In this document: one piece after another, positions 42,560-54,136 of the stretch
Layout: each line of letters begins with the position of its first letter
Position numbering within the stretch: the first letter of the stretch is position 1
Assembly: GCA_004369085.1 (NCBI GenBank)
Contig: ML210272.1
Location: 9,867 to 67,833 of the forward strand
DNA length: 57,967 bases
Source of the DNA: Coprinopsis marcescibilis
Lineage: Eukaryota; Basidiomycota; Agaricomycetes; Agaricales; Psathyrellaceae
Direction of reading: 5' to 3'
Program-made: the position numbers and the translations under genes
The notes under the pieces: generated by a model
What the model was told of the DNA's origin: nothing
Seen by the model: only the letters and a program-made list of their open reading frames with translations
Database searches by the model: none

Positions 42560-43970
42560 ATGGGACCTCCGCTTGGGAAGACACTTGGGAGAAACGGCTA
42601 TGGAATGACCCTGACAACCATCCTTCGAATCTTCCTCCTTTTCCAGAGCCTCGAAGCTGTTGCTGGGGCGCTGGTTAACTACACGATCGATGACGCTGAC
42701 GGAAACCCCGGTGCTCTTGTTGGTCGACCTGACTTCCTTCCGGATGGACGATGGGCCGATGAAACTTGCGCTGGGTGTGCACTCCAGCCTGACACCAGCT
42801 CGGCATTTATGGGTACTTACCGCGAGACCACCTACCACCCAGAATCTGGTCCGGTTTGGATTCGGGTTTTATTTCAAGGTGAGTATCTTGCCAATAAAGT
42901 CTTACACGGTACGCCTACTACACCAAGTCATCTGAATATTGTATTTTGCCTTTCAGGAACTGCCATATATGTTTACTTTATCTTAGCCAACTACGGGTAC
43001 ATTCCAGAGATCACCGTAAACACCAACTGCAACTTTATCCTGGACGGTGTATTAACGGAGCAGCCATTCAACCACGATCCCAAGGGCCCTACTGCCGTCC
43101 AGTTTGAATACCACCGTTTGGTGTTTGCACGCTCGAACTTGAGCAACATCCACCACGTCCTCGAAATTCGTGTAGAGGGGTTTGACTTCAGCTCGTACAT
43201 AAACTTCGACTACGCTGTATATAGGTACATGCTCAATTCCATCATATTTGCTTGAGATCTGATATCAATCCGAAATCATTTTCCCTCATAGCCAAGACGA
43301 CTCAGATGACAACCGTCTATCGGATTCATTAACCAAAGCCTCTCACTATTTGGCGTCAGGAACCCCAGGTCCAATCCTTACACTTGATGAAACCTCTCAA
43401 TTGTTCTTCCCATCGGCAGAGACTTCAAGCTTATTCCTCACGCCAACTAATCTAGAGGGGAGTTCCACCAAGGCTGCACCACCTCCAGTTGGCGTAATCG
43501 TCGGGGCCACATTTGGAGCCATAACTGCTGTGTCCATCGGAATACTCCTTGTCCTTTGGGTCAACAGGCGTCGCGGACGTGGCCCGAGCGTTGCCCCATT
43601 TCTGACGAGTAACGCACAGATTCCCACTCCCTTGAAAGCTAAACGACGTCGACTTAGACCCGAACACCCATCAAATAAACAGCGAAGACCTGAAGGACGT
43701 CGGGAAGAGCCTCAAGCTCGACATCAGCTGGGAGCGATAGAGGAAGAGACACGAGTAGTAAACATCAACGGAGACAACAGGGAATCGAGAGCTCAGACTC
43801 GTCGGGAGGATCTAAGAGCAGCGGGACATAGTGGAATTTCTAATCGTGTGAAAGAGATGACGGAACAGATGCTTGTTCTCAATCAGAGCCTCCGATCGGG
43901 TTGGACGCAGGGCTCAATGGATGGCCCTCCGCCTGGGTACACTCAGAGCTTAGAAGGCACTCTAGGTTGA
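42560..43970 (+). CDS. Gene O: IDDT-ectodomain single-pass membrane protein with coil-PPxY tail
   Basis: Three exons: 42560-42878, 42957-43224, 43292-43970 (421 aa). ATG 42560 or 42605 (MTLTTILRIFLLF) could start; both leave the signal peptide. Ectodomain TIDDADGNPGA, CAGC, YRETTYHPE, FQGTAIYVYFILANY, NFDYAVY. Membrane span VGVIVGATFGAITAVSIGIL followed by NRRRGRG. Tail with ERR/EEP-rich helix, GDNRESRAQ, then MTEQMLVLNQSLRSGW and DGPPPGYTQS (PPxY). The coil is shortened compared with gene N. The duplication partner is N. Intron positions and phases conserved. Confidence 0.84.
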
Positions 43971-44535
43971 CTACGATTACCACTGTCTTTCCCTGTTGCT
44001 TTGCTATTTGAGTGTAGATTCTAGAATAGAGGGACCAAGAACATATCTAGGGATTGAAACCGAAACCGAAAAGGAAGTGGAAGGTGAATCTGGATGGGAA
44101 CGGATGGATGACGCCAATGCTCCAAAATTTCCGAAGTCGAACAGTGAACTTGTTCCTTGATATGTTGCTTCATCTATCAGGCATAAATAATTGCAGTATA
44201 GCTAATACAGTCTGTGTTGAAGGCTGGTAGTTAATTGGGTTAAGTCAAAGAAGAAACGGGTTACACTACGATATTTAGGCGCGCGTCGTCGATCGAGTTG
44301 AGTAAAAACTCTCGGAGCTTCGTCTTCTGTATCCCGATTCGAGGTTAAATGGGTGCGTATGGCTTGCCTCAGGTAAAACCGCATATGGCACCTCATGAAA
44401 TGTTCGGTAGCACACGCCGGCGAGAGCGCAGTGGAATGTAAATGGCCAATATGCTCTACTATGATATTATAAGCTGCTTTTGGTGTCAGCTCATGCGCAT
44501 CAATCACTCTTAGCCCTCGTATTAATGACCCCATA
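43971..44535. other. Intergenic O to GPI protein gene (convergent)
   Basis: Convergent 3' flanks. A short plus-strand stretch (about 44,010-44,160) is open and acidic (IETETEKEVEGESGWE) but I could not connect it to a gene. Confidence 0.45.
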
Positions 44536-45224
44536 TCAGAAATGGAAAGCGACGAAGGTGACAGCGACGAAGAAGGCAGCAAAGGAGAGACTGCCACGGG
44601 TTGCAAGTGCGCCGCTACCGTTGCCTCCTCCGGGTGCACCATTAGGTGACGGCGATGGGACAGATGGGGAGGATGGAGAGTCGTCGCCGGTGGGTTCTCC
44701 TGGGGTACCACCATTGGGTGCTGCTTCGGCACATGCGAACTCAAATGCTAGAACCGCAACAGGTGAGAAACGATTCACCGCGTTACGTGCGGATTGACAT
44801 ACACTCAGAATTTCCCTCCAGACGTTCACGAGTGACGTCCTCAAGTTGCCCAGCTTCAGCGAGTGGAATCAAGCAGGCTGCACATGTAGCGTAGCTAGGC
44901 ATCAGCTCAGGGGTGCATGCACAGGGGATAATCGAATCCTCCGTCAAGCAAGGCTTTGGGAAGAAGGTGTGTATGTTAATGCTTGGATATACATTAATAG
45001 ATGGAGGCGAGGCTTACTTCAACGACATTTACATATGCCTGACAATCAGCGCGGCACTGCTCGGGTACTGCGTCGTCGATCCCGCCCTCTTGACGGGAAA
45101 CCAATGATGCGGTTGAGACTAGTGATCCAAATTCAGTTCCACGGGCCATCAAAGTCCATGAAACTGATAATAACTCACCACCAAAGCAAAGGGCAAGGGT
45201 AGCAACGGGGAGGGAGACGCGCAT
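44536..45224 (-). CDS. Small secreted 8-cysteine protein with GPI-anchor signal
   Basis: Four exons: 45224-45179, 45118-45018, 44953-44803, 44747-44536 (169 aa), found by joining frames across three 49-64-bp introns. Signal peptide MRVSLPVATLALCFG; mature part with eight Cys: EQCRADC, VVEPC, IIPCACTPEL, YATCAAC, FEFAC. Then a Ser/Pro/Gly-rich wall-spanning stretch (GDDSPSSPSVPSPSPNGA) and a C-terminal hydrophobic GPI signal (LSFAAFFVAVTFVAFHF). The CxC and CxxC spacing recalls CFEM-like proteins, which also have eight Cys and often GPI anchors, but the match is not exact. Probably a cell-wall or plasma-membrane surface protein. Because the gene is split into small exons, automated calls could miss it. 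Confidence 0.72.
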
Positions 45225-45884
45225 CTTGAAGACGGAAGAAATGAGTGTGAGGATGTCGGTTGATGGGGAGTTACCATATCCTGCACGCGCATTCGAACGC
45301 CCCGGCCTTTATGTATTTTTTTCGCACATTAGCACAGCAAGAATAACATAGGCGACCAGGACTCGGCAGTAACAATCAGTAATACTAACAATCAATCAGG
45401 CAAAGGTACATATAAGTAACCTCAACAATCACCGCCAACCCGGGCGCTCCGGGCTCTGGAGTGGAGGCCTATTAACATAGTGCGCATTTTTTGAAAGTCG
45501 CATGTGAGTTAGAAGACCGCCACCACCCTGACTACAGAGAGAAATAGAGCTCAGAGAGAGGATTGATACATTGCATAACAATCGAATATAAATAAACAGA
45601 CGAGCAAGGAGTGTGGTACATAGCTAATGTAACTAGAGTGAATATTGTGCAAGAATGAAATGAGAGCAAATAGGGAAATATATCTGTAGACTGTAAACGA
45701 AAGGTATCATAGAAATGTTGCAAATCGGATATAACAGCAAGATTTTGAAGCGGTGAAATGCATATCCAGGCAAGCAAATGTCCGATACGAGTAACGAGAC
45801 GCAGCAAACTCCCAATTAAAAAAAGTGGCCACCAAGTATGGAATCCGAGATAACGATAACCAAGTCGAACAGAGACGAGTCGGT
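45225..45884. other. Intergenic, 3' flank of arrestin gene and GPI gene promoter
   Basis: About 660 bp, AT-rich, no gene recognised. Confidence 0.5.
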
Positions 45885-48800
45885 TTACTGACCATTATGC
45901 CTCCCATCGTACATCCCTCCATACGCCGAGTCATTCTGCTGCCCATTCTGTTGTCCATTCTGTCCATGAACCCTCGAATCCTCCTCCCTCGTCTGCTGAA
46001 TATAATCCGCAGGCGGTCTCGGCATCAACGGCGGCGGCGCCCCATACGAGGGCGGAGCAGCCTGCTGCTGATTCGGCTTCCCCTGATTCGCATTCACATT
46101 CCCACCACGCGCAGAAGCAGCAGCATCCTTCGCCTCATACTTGGCCCGCAACATCGCCTTCTCCTCCGCAGCAGTCAAAATCCTCGACCCACCCGCAGTC
46201 GGCGGTTGCGGCGGCGGCCTCGACCCCGTAGGCGACAGCGGAGAAACAGGCTGCGCTCGACTCGTAAACGGTGGAGGAGGTGGCCCAGTTTGGTTTTGGT
46301 TTTGGTTTTTGGCAGCGGCTGCTGCAGCCCGGTCTTGAGCCTCGAGCTTGCGCCGCATTTGCTCCTTCTCCTGAATAGCGCTGAGATACTGACCAGGCTG
46401 ACCAGGTGCGAGCGGGGTAGGTTCTGGGGGAGCTGAAGGAGTGAATGGAGGGGGTGCGGCTTCGGGTGCGTTCCTCCTCGCTAAAACAGCTGCATCCCGC
46501 GCTTCGTACTCCCTACGCAAACGTTCCTTCTCCGACAGAATAGCCTGTGGCCCAACAGGCGCGCCATTAGGAGGCTGAACGAAGGGCGGAGGGTCGTCCG
46601 CATGAGGAGGGGCACCGTTAGGTGGAGCGGGGTAGAGATCTTCGTATGGGATAGGGGCGTTGGAGAGGTTGGCCGGAGGTGCAACAGGAGGGACAACACC
46701 CTGCGTCTGCTCAACAGCACGTCGAGCTTCCTCATACCGACGTAGTGCCGCCTTCTCGTCCGCTGCAGTCTGGTAACGATTAGGGGGTGGTTGCTGCGTA
46801 GGGGCCGCGCTCCTGTTCCGAGCAGCCATCGCTTGCTGGTACAGCTCGGCACCTTTAGGCTTGCTTCCCGAACCGCCACCGACGTCAGGAGTTGCTGGCC
46901 CACTTTCACCTGCGGTGAACGCGTTGGGGTCTTGGAATCTCTGTGCAGCCTGCTGTGCTTTCTGGAACAAAGCGACCTTCTCCTCTTCCGCTGAGGGCCA
47001 TTGGGGGCGGGCGTTGCCGGCGGTGGCAGACGTATTCCGCTGTGGTGACGCGTTGTTCGCCGCTCTGGAGCCGCTCCCTGAGCCTGAGCCTGAGCCGCCA
47101 GATGCTGCTTGTCCAGAGGAATAGGAGTTGGCAGCGGGCTAGAATGGAAAAGAAATATATTTAGAAACATACGATCCTGATTGAGTTGCAAATGAAACCT
47201 ACTGGAGCAGCCTGTGGTCCTTGAGACTCCTCGACCTTTCTCCTCGCTTGTTCATAGAGTTGAAGCTTCTCTTCTTCCGCCGAGGGCCAATGTCGGCCAG
47301 AGGTGTCCTGACGCCTACTTTGTTGAGATTGACCAGAGGGCTCGGGAACAAGTTCAGGTGCGTTCGTGACAGTCAACCTCTTCGCCCCTGTACCAGCCGA
47401 GCGAGGTCGATTGGTTCTAGGTGTAGCGGCTCCGGTAGGTGTACCAACCCCGCCCACAGTGTTGAACGCTGGGCGCGCAGGGGGGGCTGCAGAAGAAGAG
47501 CTGCCGACCCCAGAGTAACCGAATTCATCTGCGAGCGTTCTGCTGAAATCTCCACCAGTGCTTCCGACTCGAAGGGCAGGCGGGTCATCGCGCGAACTGC
47601 GGCCGACTGGTAGAGTGTTAGATTTTGTGGCTTGACCGGGTATCTGGCTGGGGGTCTGTTGAGCTTGGAAGGACTGGGTTGCTCGCAAAGGTCCAGCACT
47701 CTCAGGGGGAGGAGGAAGCATCGAGAGATTGATAGTCGGGCCGATTTGCCTATCGTCGAAGAACTGTTAGTTACAATCATCATCAGGTTCCAAAAGCAAA
47801 TGGCACACCTAATCGCTTGGGCAGAGGCTGCACGAGGCCAATTGGACACGATAACAGGCAGCTCCATCACGATATGCTTCCCATTCCCGAAGAGGGCCTT
47901 GACGATGCAGGTGTAATTAATGTCGAGATGGCGAGCAGCAGTTAAGGTGGGAGTCGTATGGGCCGGGTTGAGCATGCATTGGAGCTCCACGGTTTGCTGC
48001 GATCCGCCGTGCAATGGTGCATGATGATCGACGACCTGGTTGACAACGATCTTCTCCGCCCTCTGTGGTTGAACCCTCCTGATGCCGGCGTAAGCATTGG
48101 GATGCAAACGCATGGTCTCCTTCAATGCCAGCTCGAACCCTGTTAGTAAGAGGGTGTTGAAACTGTCGGACTTGACGGTCGCTGAAACAGCAATGCGATC
48201 ACCCGGGCCAAAGCATGCTTGATAACGTTCGACGATCAGCTGTACCCCCTCTTGTGTGAGCTGTCGAATTTCATGCTGGCAGTAAATTGGCCATGTCGAA
48301 TGCAGCTCGTGTTTGTCGATAGTGATAGGTGCTTTCGAGGGAATGACGACTGGTTTTGATTTGCGGAGGAACCCCTTTTTGCCCTTGGTGCATACTGTGG
48401 CGATAAGCTCGTATTGAATTTGAGCACGGCTGTCGAGTTCGACGCTGGGGGGGATGGATTCTGGAATGCGAATGGAGAAGGGGAAATCTTGGGATTGCAA
48501 GATGCCATACTCGTCGGGTGCTGTCCACAAATTGATGGGGCTTGGTCCGACCAGGTCAGAGAACTCGTTGGTGGGGCCGCCGGGGGGTAGCCGTTCGATC
48601 TTGCGCAACTCGACACGAACCCATTTCGCTTTGATCCCTGCTTGACCTTGTATACGCACTTCTACAGCCTACGAAAGCGAGTTAATGAGGATTAGGGAAG
48701 AATTCTGGGCGCTTAAACGGCAATAAGTACTGACCCCCTTGACCATCGCCTGCGGCCTGTCCGCTGAGGGTGGTATCCCAGGAAAGCCTGGATGACAGTT

Positions 48801-49001
48801 AGAAAGTGTTGAAGCGCGATGTATGTAGGAATAGTGCGAAATCCAGCGCTGAAGCGTCGAAATTCCATACACCGTTCAAACGACGCTCACCATTGACAAA
48901 GTCGACGTTGGGAGGGGGGCGGAGGGTGCTAAACGTCGTACTGCGGTAAGCTTCAAGCAAAGGGACGTGTAAAGAACTTCTCACATCGTGACCTGGGACA
49001 T
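45885..49001 (-). CDS. Arrestin-domain (ART-like) trafficking adaptor with C-terminal PPxY
   Basis: Six exons: 49001-48985, 48940-48891, 48787-48735, 48668-47809, 47749-47203, 47138-45885; introns 44-103 bp; 926 aa. The N-terminal ~340 aa are an arrestin fold: RPPPNVDFVNGFPGIPPS, KAKWVRVELRKIERLPPGG, FPFSIRIPESIPPSVEL, then the C-lobe (CFGPGDRIAVSATVKS to MELPVIVSNWPRA). The rest is disordered, Pro/Gln/Ala-rich, with six degenerate copies of a charged helix (EEEKLQLYEQARRKVEESQ, EEKAMLRAKYEAKDAA and similar). Near the end it carries APPSYGAPPP (PPxY) and RPPADYIQ. Such adaptors connect membrane cargo to Rsp5-type ubiquitin ligases through PPxY-WW contacts and so drive endocytosis. The repeated helices are unusual for the family. 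Cargo unknown; the neighbouring PPxY membrane proteins could bind the ligase directly. Confidence 0.85.
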
Positions 49002-50692
49002 GGGCGCCCACTCAGCAGCGAGAAAAGAACGCGAGGGTGGCTGGGTAAAGAAGCGGGTTCGGAAAACTGGTGCCGATTATACGATGAAATGGTAGCGACC
49101 TTGCGCCAAACGTCGTCAGCTGGTTGAAGCAAACGAAAACGGATGGTGCTACACACATACCTGGTCGACTGATACCAGAAAATCCGCCCTTGGGAAGCTT
49201 TAACGGCTAACGCGCTGGCACCGGTGGACGCCTTTGCTTTGAGAGATGGTGGTCGTTGCGTACAAACCGGAGATATTGCGGCTGTGTCGCAAAGACTGTG
49301 CCTCTCCGAGTTTGCCGGCCTGTTCGGCGGCGGTTCCGTGTGGTTGGCGAGATGCCAATTCACCAGCGCGCCCAATCAAAATCGAGCCGCCTGCGCTGAG
49401 GAAGTCTTGGTACTTGTATGTTTCAGAATACGCTCTACGGCGTTTCTAGGCCTTTCAGAAGATTTTCCTATATTTTCCAAATTCCTTGCAGAACGACCCT
49501 GGAGGATTAGATAGCCGAGAGCATTCCAATACAAGCCGCCAATCACGGTTTTATGTTGCGAGAACGTCATGTACAATTTGAAGAGTTGAATGAGTTGTTA
49601 AGTGTAAATTCCCTCTGCTCCACCGGCCTTGCTTCGTTTATGTAATTTCTTTTCGATACAATGCCGGTACACCGTCTTCAAAGTCTACGTTCATTGAGAG
49701 CAGAGAAGAGAGAGTCTGATAGAGCAGGTCGAAGCGCTTCCATCCAAATTGAAACCTGATTGAAACCCGGGATAATCAATTGTGGAACCCGCGACCGGGC
49801 CAATGACTAATTGTAATTGCGTAATTGCCTGCGAAGATTAGGGCAGGGTTAACTAGAAATGCTATTCTTTGGTCTTTGGAGATATGCCACGCAGATAATA
49901 GCGATCTCTTAGCCTCAATATGTACGCGATAATCGACACTGCGCATGAGACGTCGCATCGAATCGTGACTCAATCATCGGTGAGCTAAAATACGCATCTG
50001 GAATCTGCGCACGACTTCCGTTATTTTTGAACCAGCTTGGCCATATGCCAATCTCATGCCCGAGTCCCGGGAAGCTCTGGCATAAGATCGACAACGGCAT
50101 CATGACCTGTCTTTGATGTGAATATGGGAGAGCATCGCATCGCACTGATGCGCCCAGTCGACGGTATTGACAGACGAGCGCCTGCCACCAGCCCTTCGGG
50201 GGTCCTGGCGAATGGCGATCTGAAGCAGGGTCATGTTGCGAGGTCCCCTTCTACTTGAATTACTGACATATGTACCTTCTTTTAAGTTCTAACTGAGCTT
50301 AATGTATCCAGATAGTAGCGACAATGCCTTAAATTGGCACTATTCATCATTACCAATTCGCTTTCGCCCTCCAAGAAACAGTCTCACTACCAATCACTGG
50401 TAGTGGTAATTAAGTCACTGCACCAGGTGAAGACCATTCTAGCAGAACAGATTCATTTAATTAGACATCGCCGTATAGGTGCACTACGTCAAGCACAACT
50501 CAATTAGTTGAGTTTACAGTTCGTTCGGCTAAAGGACCCTGAACCCACACTGGAATACTTTGAATTAGTCTCGTAAGTAAAAAATTGGAAGCTACAAAGT
50601 ACAAGCTTGCTTACATATATGTTAATAATGTAAGTCTGGAACTGCAAATAAGTAGAAAAGGAATAAAGAGAACTAAGTCTTCACCCTAAAGT
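49002..50692. other. Intergenic, no supported gene
   Basis: Upstream region of the arrestin gene. The ORF of 96 codons at 49,224-49,514 on the plus strand overlaps what should be the arrestin 5' flank, and shows no domain. From about 50,240 the sequence is AT-rich and featureless. Confidence 0.5.
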
Positions 50693-51350
50693 TTACACCC
50701 TCTTACAGGCGCAGTCTTGACACCTCGTGGCAAACACCCTTTGGTCAGCCGTATTCCCCGGATCCTTTCTAAGCAGTGGACACTGCGCAACACCAGGCCT
50801 ATTAGCCTCTGCACAAAGCCTTCCAGCACCTGCGCAACCACCGCGATTGCACTGTCAACCACGCACCCGGTCCGCCAACTGACAAGGCCAGAGAACCTTT
50901 GGTGCTTTCCCCCGGTCGAACAGTGGCAACCTCGACAAGCTGCCCGAATATCTCTAAGGGAGACTCCGACATTAGGCCTGTTGGCACACACCGCGAGCCT
51001 TGGCTACTGTGGCTCGCATCTACCTGCAGCTTGACATCTGGCGAGGTTGCAGCTGGCGTTTGGAAGGGCGCTGAGCTGGCATTGGATCGCCCGGGCGTCC
51101 AGGTCCTCGTAGAGGGCTTCGCGGCCTAGTAGGGACCTTCGAAACATGACTTCCGTCATCGCTTCGTCGACGAGAGTTGGCGGATGTCAAGGTCGTTGTC
51201 GTAGTACTGGTCACAGTTGATGCCCCTGTCTACTTCGGTCTCTCGATCAACGAGGGACGGTAAGTCTTGGGCTCTTACAACAGCGAAGCTGAGCATAGCG
51301 ACACCAATTGAGGTGGACAAGACGGTGAACGGATCAGGCACGAGTCGCAT
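50693..51350 (-). pseudogene. Small secreted Cys-rich protein, copy P1 (frame-shifted)
   Basis: ATG 51350 begins a signal peptide (MRLVPDPFTVLSTSIGVAML, cleavage near VVRAQ); the frame stops at 51156. Comparison with copies P2 and P3 shows that similarity continues in other frames: first LVDEAMTEV ... DARAIQCQLSALP ... CNLARCQAA, then after a probable intron (donor near 51,022) the Cys-rich end CRGCHCS ... CPLLRKDPGNTADQ and RCQDCACKRV, stop 50693. At least two frameshifts separate these parts. The family is unknown to me: about 160-200 residues, secreted, with CxxCxC-type clusters. It may be an effector-like or wall protein. Confidence 0.55.
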
Positions 51351-52741
51351 TGTCTGAGATATAATCAGCACTTGAAATCGACTTGTGAACACTTTTTCAA
51401 CTAACTGGCAATAGTCGAAGGTGCGTTCTGGGTAAGGATGTAATGAAGGCCTTGTTATGACTGTCTGTAGAACCTGAATAGGTAGAAGTTGTTCGAAAGA
51501 GAGGTATGGCTGCTAGAACACCTCCTGTAGAGAGCTACTTTCTACTCCAACTTCAGCAGGTGTAGATGCATACTACACAGCACATACATATTTTATGTAC
51601 GACGTGCATACGTTAGAAACGGGATACCCTCAGAAAACTCCAGTTGCGCAAACGTTGACACCCAGAGTAAGCATATGTATATCAGTACACGATGTATGAT
51701 CCAAGGATTCAAGTTCTCACTACGTCGCGCACTTACATTGCATGTGGCAAGGCTCCCCAGCTACATGAGGGGAAGGGCTTTTGCATACCAGCCAGCTAGT
51801 GACCTCCTCCTTTGCGGCGCAGAAGCATCAAGAAAACGGGAAGGACTCAGACACTAGGTTGTCAATAAAACCCGTTTGACCAGTGCACATAGTGACACTA
51901 CGTAGTAACTCAGCAGCACTGGCTTATGGAGCGGCTGGGGGACCCTATCCACTGTCTTACACTGACACACTCTTGACACAAGCAACCCACACAGCCTCTT
52001 GAACGCCATTTCGACAGTACTTGAAGACAGTGCCTTCTTATCCGTACCCCCGTCCCTGTTCCTTTCCTCCTTATAAGTTGGGAATGGGAATCACTGGGTG
52101 GACTGTAGCCACGGTCGGCGTAAGCGTAATAGGTACTACTAGTACTACAGAAGAGCGACGACACAGTTTCTCGTTGGACCCACTGACACTGCAATTGCAT
52201 TTATAAAGGGTGTATGCAACTTTCGGTTATTAATTACTCATCCCACCAGTTTATGCTGTCCTGCCTTGACCATGCTGCGCATGGTGGGACTCTACGTAGA
52301 TGACCGTATGTACGACAGTGGGAATCCTCCAACGTGCCTTCCGCAGTGACTGCTTATTTTCTAACCGAACCTTCACTCGGCGGTTAATTTTAAGCGGTCG
52401 TCACAGCGGCGCAGTCCACAGTCTCATGGATGCCGCTCCGGCTGTGGCCCCTGGGTATAGCGGGGATCCAGCCCTGACCGCTGATTTCGGTAAGACCAGC
52501 GCTTCTTAACCGACTACAGCAATCCCTGCATCACCATTGGCCTGCGCAATGTTCACAGCCATCATATGGGCGCTCCGATCTCCTAAATAAACATTCTCGC
52601 CAATGTGCCAGTAACCACCGAGAGTGTATAAAAGGGTTAGGCAAAGATTTTTGATAGGCACCACATTCCTCTTCCTTCCTCTCTCTGTTCTCCGACTCTC
52701 TTCTTCTTTGTTCTGTCAAGTCGCTCTAATCCTCATTCGTA
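51351..52741. other. Intergenic with possible fourth secreted-protein fragment
   Basis: The minus strand at about 51,870-52,000 has TTGTGTCAAGAGTGTGTCAG, similar to the CRGCQC region of copy P3 (TTGTGTCGAGGGTGCCAGTG), so a small remnant of the same family may lie here. No other gene recognised. Confidence 0.4.
52626..52632 (+). promoter_or_regulatory. TATA-like box of the peroxygenase gene
   Basis: TATAAAA 116 bp upstream of the ATG at 52742, followed by a pyrimidine-rich leader (CTTCCTTCCTCTCTCTG) typical of fungal transcription starts. Confidence 0.6.
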
Positions 52742-54136
52742 ATGGCCGTGATATCGTTGAAGCACGTTCTCGTCGCTGTCGCCCTCGTCTCCTCAGCTGC
52801 CCAGGCATTCCCAGCATATGGATCGCTTGCTGGTCTAAGTGAACGCGATTTCAAGTTCGCCATGTCGACTCTGAAGCCTCGTATGCCCGCACCAGCACCA
52901 GGACCCCTCAGATTTGACGGACCTAAACTCGCCGAAGACAAGGAACACCCTTTCAAGCCAATGAAGATGGATGACCTGAGAGGACCCTGCCCCGGTCTCA
53001 ACACCCTCGCAGCACACGGCGTGAGTATAAGACATGGATCAGTCTACTCAGCGCTCACAAATATCCCGTGTACCTAGTATCTTCCTCGCAATGGAGTTGC
53101 CACTCCCGCTCAAATCATCCAGGCATCGATGGATGGTGTGTTCAATGTTCATTTTTTCACAACCGTCTTATTAGAACTGACGTGTTCTCTGTCATATAAA
53201 GGCTTCAATATGGAGAACAACTTGGCCAGGTTCACAACATATGCGGCACATCTACTGGACGGCAACGTTGTCACGGATTTGCTGAGCATCGGAGCAAAGA
53301 CTCCAAAGACCGGTCCTGACCCCGACACTGGCGCTCTCGTCGCTGGTCTTCGCAACCACGGTACCTTTGAAGGTGATGCCAGCGTTACTCGAGGTGGGTT
53401 CTCACATTGTCAGATATGTTGAGGCAATTTATTAACCAACGTTGTTACAGCTGACGCCTTCTTCGGCGATAATTTCAGCTTCAACGAGACTCTCTTCGAT
53501 CAAGTACGTTGCGGCCCTCCATCCTTGGTCTGATAACCACCATCTGACGCCGGCCTCGCTCCCTAGTTCGTCGATTTCAGCGAAAGATTCGGAAACGGGT
53601 TCTACAACTACACCGTCGCTGCCGAGCTTCGCTTCCACCGAGTGCAGCAAGGCATCGCCGAAAACCCGCATTTCTCGTTCGTGGGATTCAGGCATCTCAC
53701 CGCCTACGCAGAGGTCACCTTCCCGGTCAACATGTTCATCGACGGCCGCCGAACAGGTTTTGAGCGCCTCCAGCTCGACATGCAAACCGCCGAGACCTTC
53801 TTCAAGGACAACCGCTTCCCGAGAGGTTTCCATCGCTCCGAAAAGCCCTCGGGAACAGAAGGCCTTGTCGAGATCTTCAGCGCACACCCCACTCAGCCAG
53901 GACGAAACGCAGGCGCGGTCGACACCTTCACCGTCGATGACAGTCTGGGAGACGTTGGATCCGCAAACGGGTTCTGCAGCATTTACACCGGTCTGGCGAA
54001 CGTCACAATCCCCAGCTTGTACCCGAACCCAACGGGGGTCTTGAGGAGGAACTTGATCACGAACTTGCAGTTCCTGTTTGACGGTCTACCAAAGCAGAGC
54101 AACTGCACCCAGATCTTTCCCTTTGGCTCCATGTAA
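52742..54136 (+). CDS. Unspecific peroxygenase (heme-thiolate peroxidase, long type)
   Basis: Five exons: 52742-53020, 53078-53135, 53202-53393, 53451-53503, 53567-54136 (383 aa). Secreted: signal peptide to about AAQA (22), then a propeptide-like stretch. Residues 82-84 are PCP with Cys83 as the heme-thiolate ligand, followed by GLNTLAAHGYLPRNG. The Mg2+/heme-propionate motif EGD is at 169-171 (HGTFEGDASVTR). Arg236 and Glu243 (FRHLTAYAEVTFP) correspond to the Arg-Glu acid-base pair of the long Agrocybe-type enzymes. A C-terminal Cys pair (GFCSIYTG, SNCTQIFPFG) matches the disulfide of that type. These extracellular enzymes use hydrogen peroxide to oxygenate aromatic and aliphatic compounds. 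All signature residues are present, so it is probably active. Confidence 0.93.

Noticed and set aside
44010..44160. Acidic open stretch IETETEKEVEGESGWE after gene O
   Set aside because: Not connected to gene O by a convincing splice site, and no homologous segment in the paralogs.
49224..49514. 96-codon plus-strand ORF upstream of the arrestin gene
   Set aside because: No signal peptide, domain or intron support; lies in the expected 5' flank of the arrestin gene.
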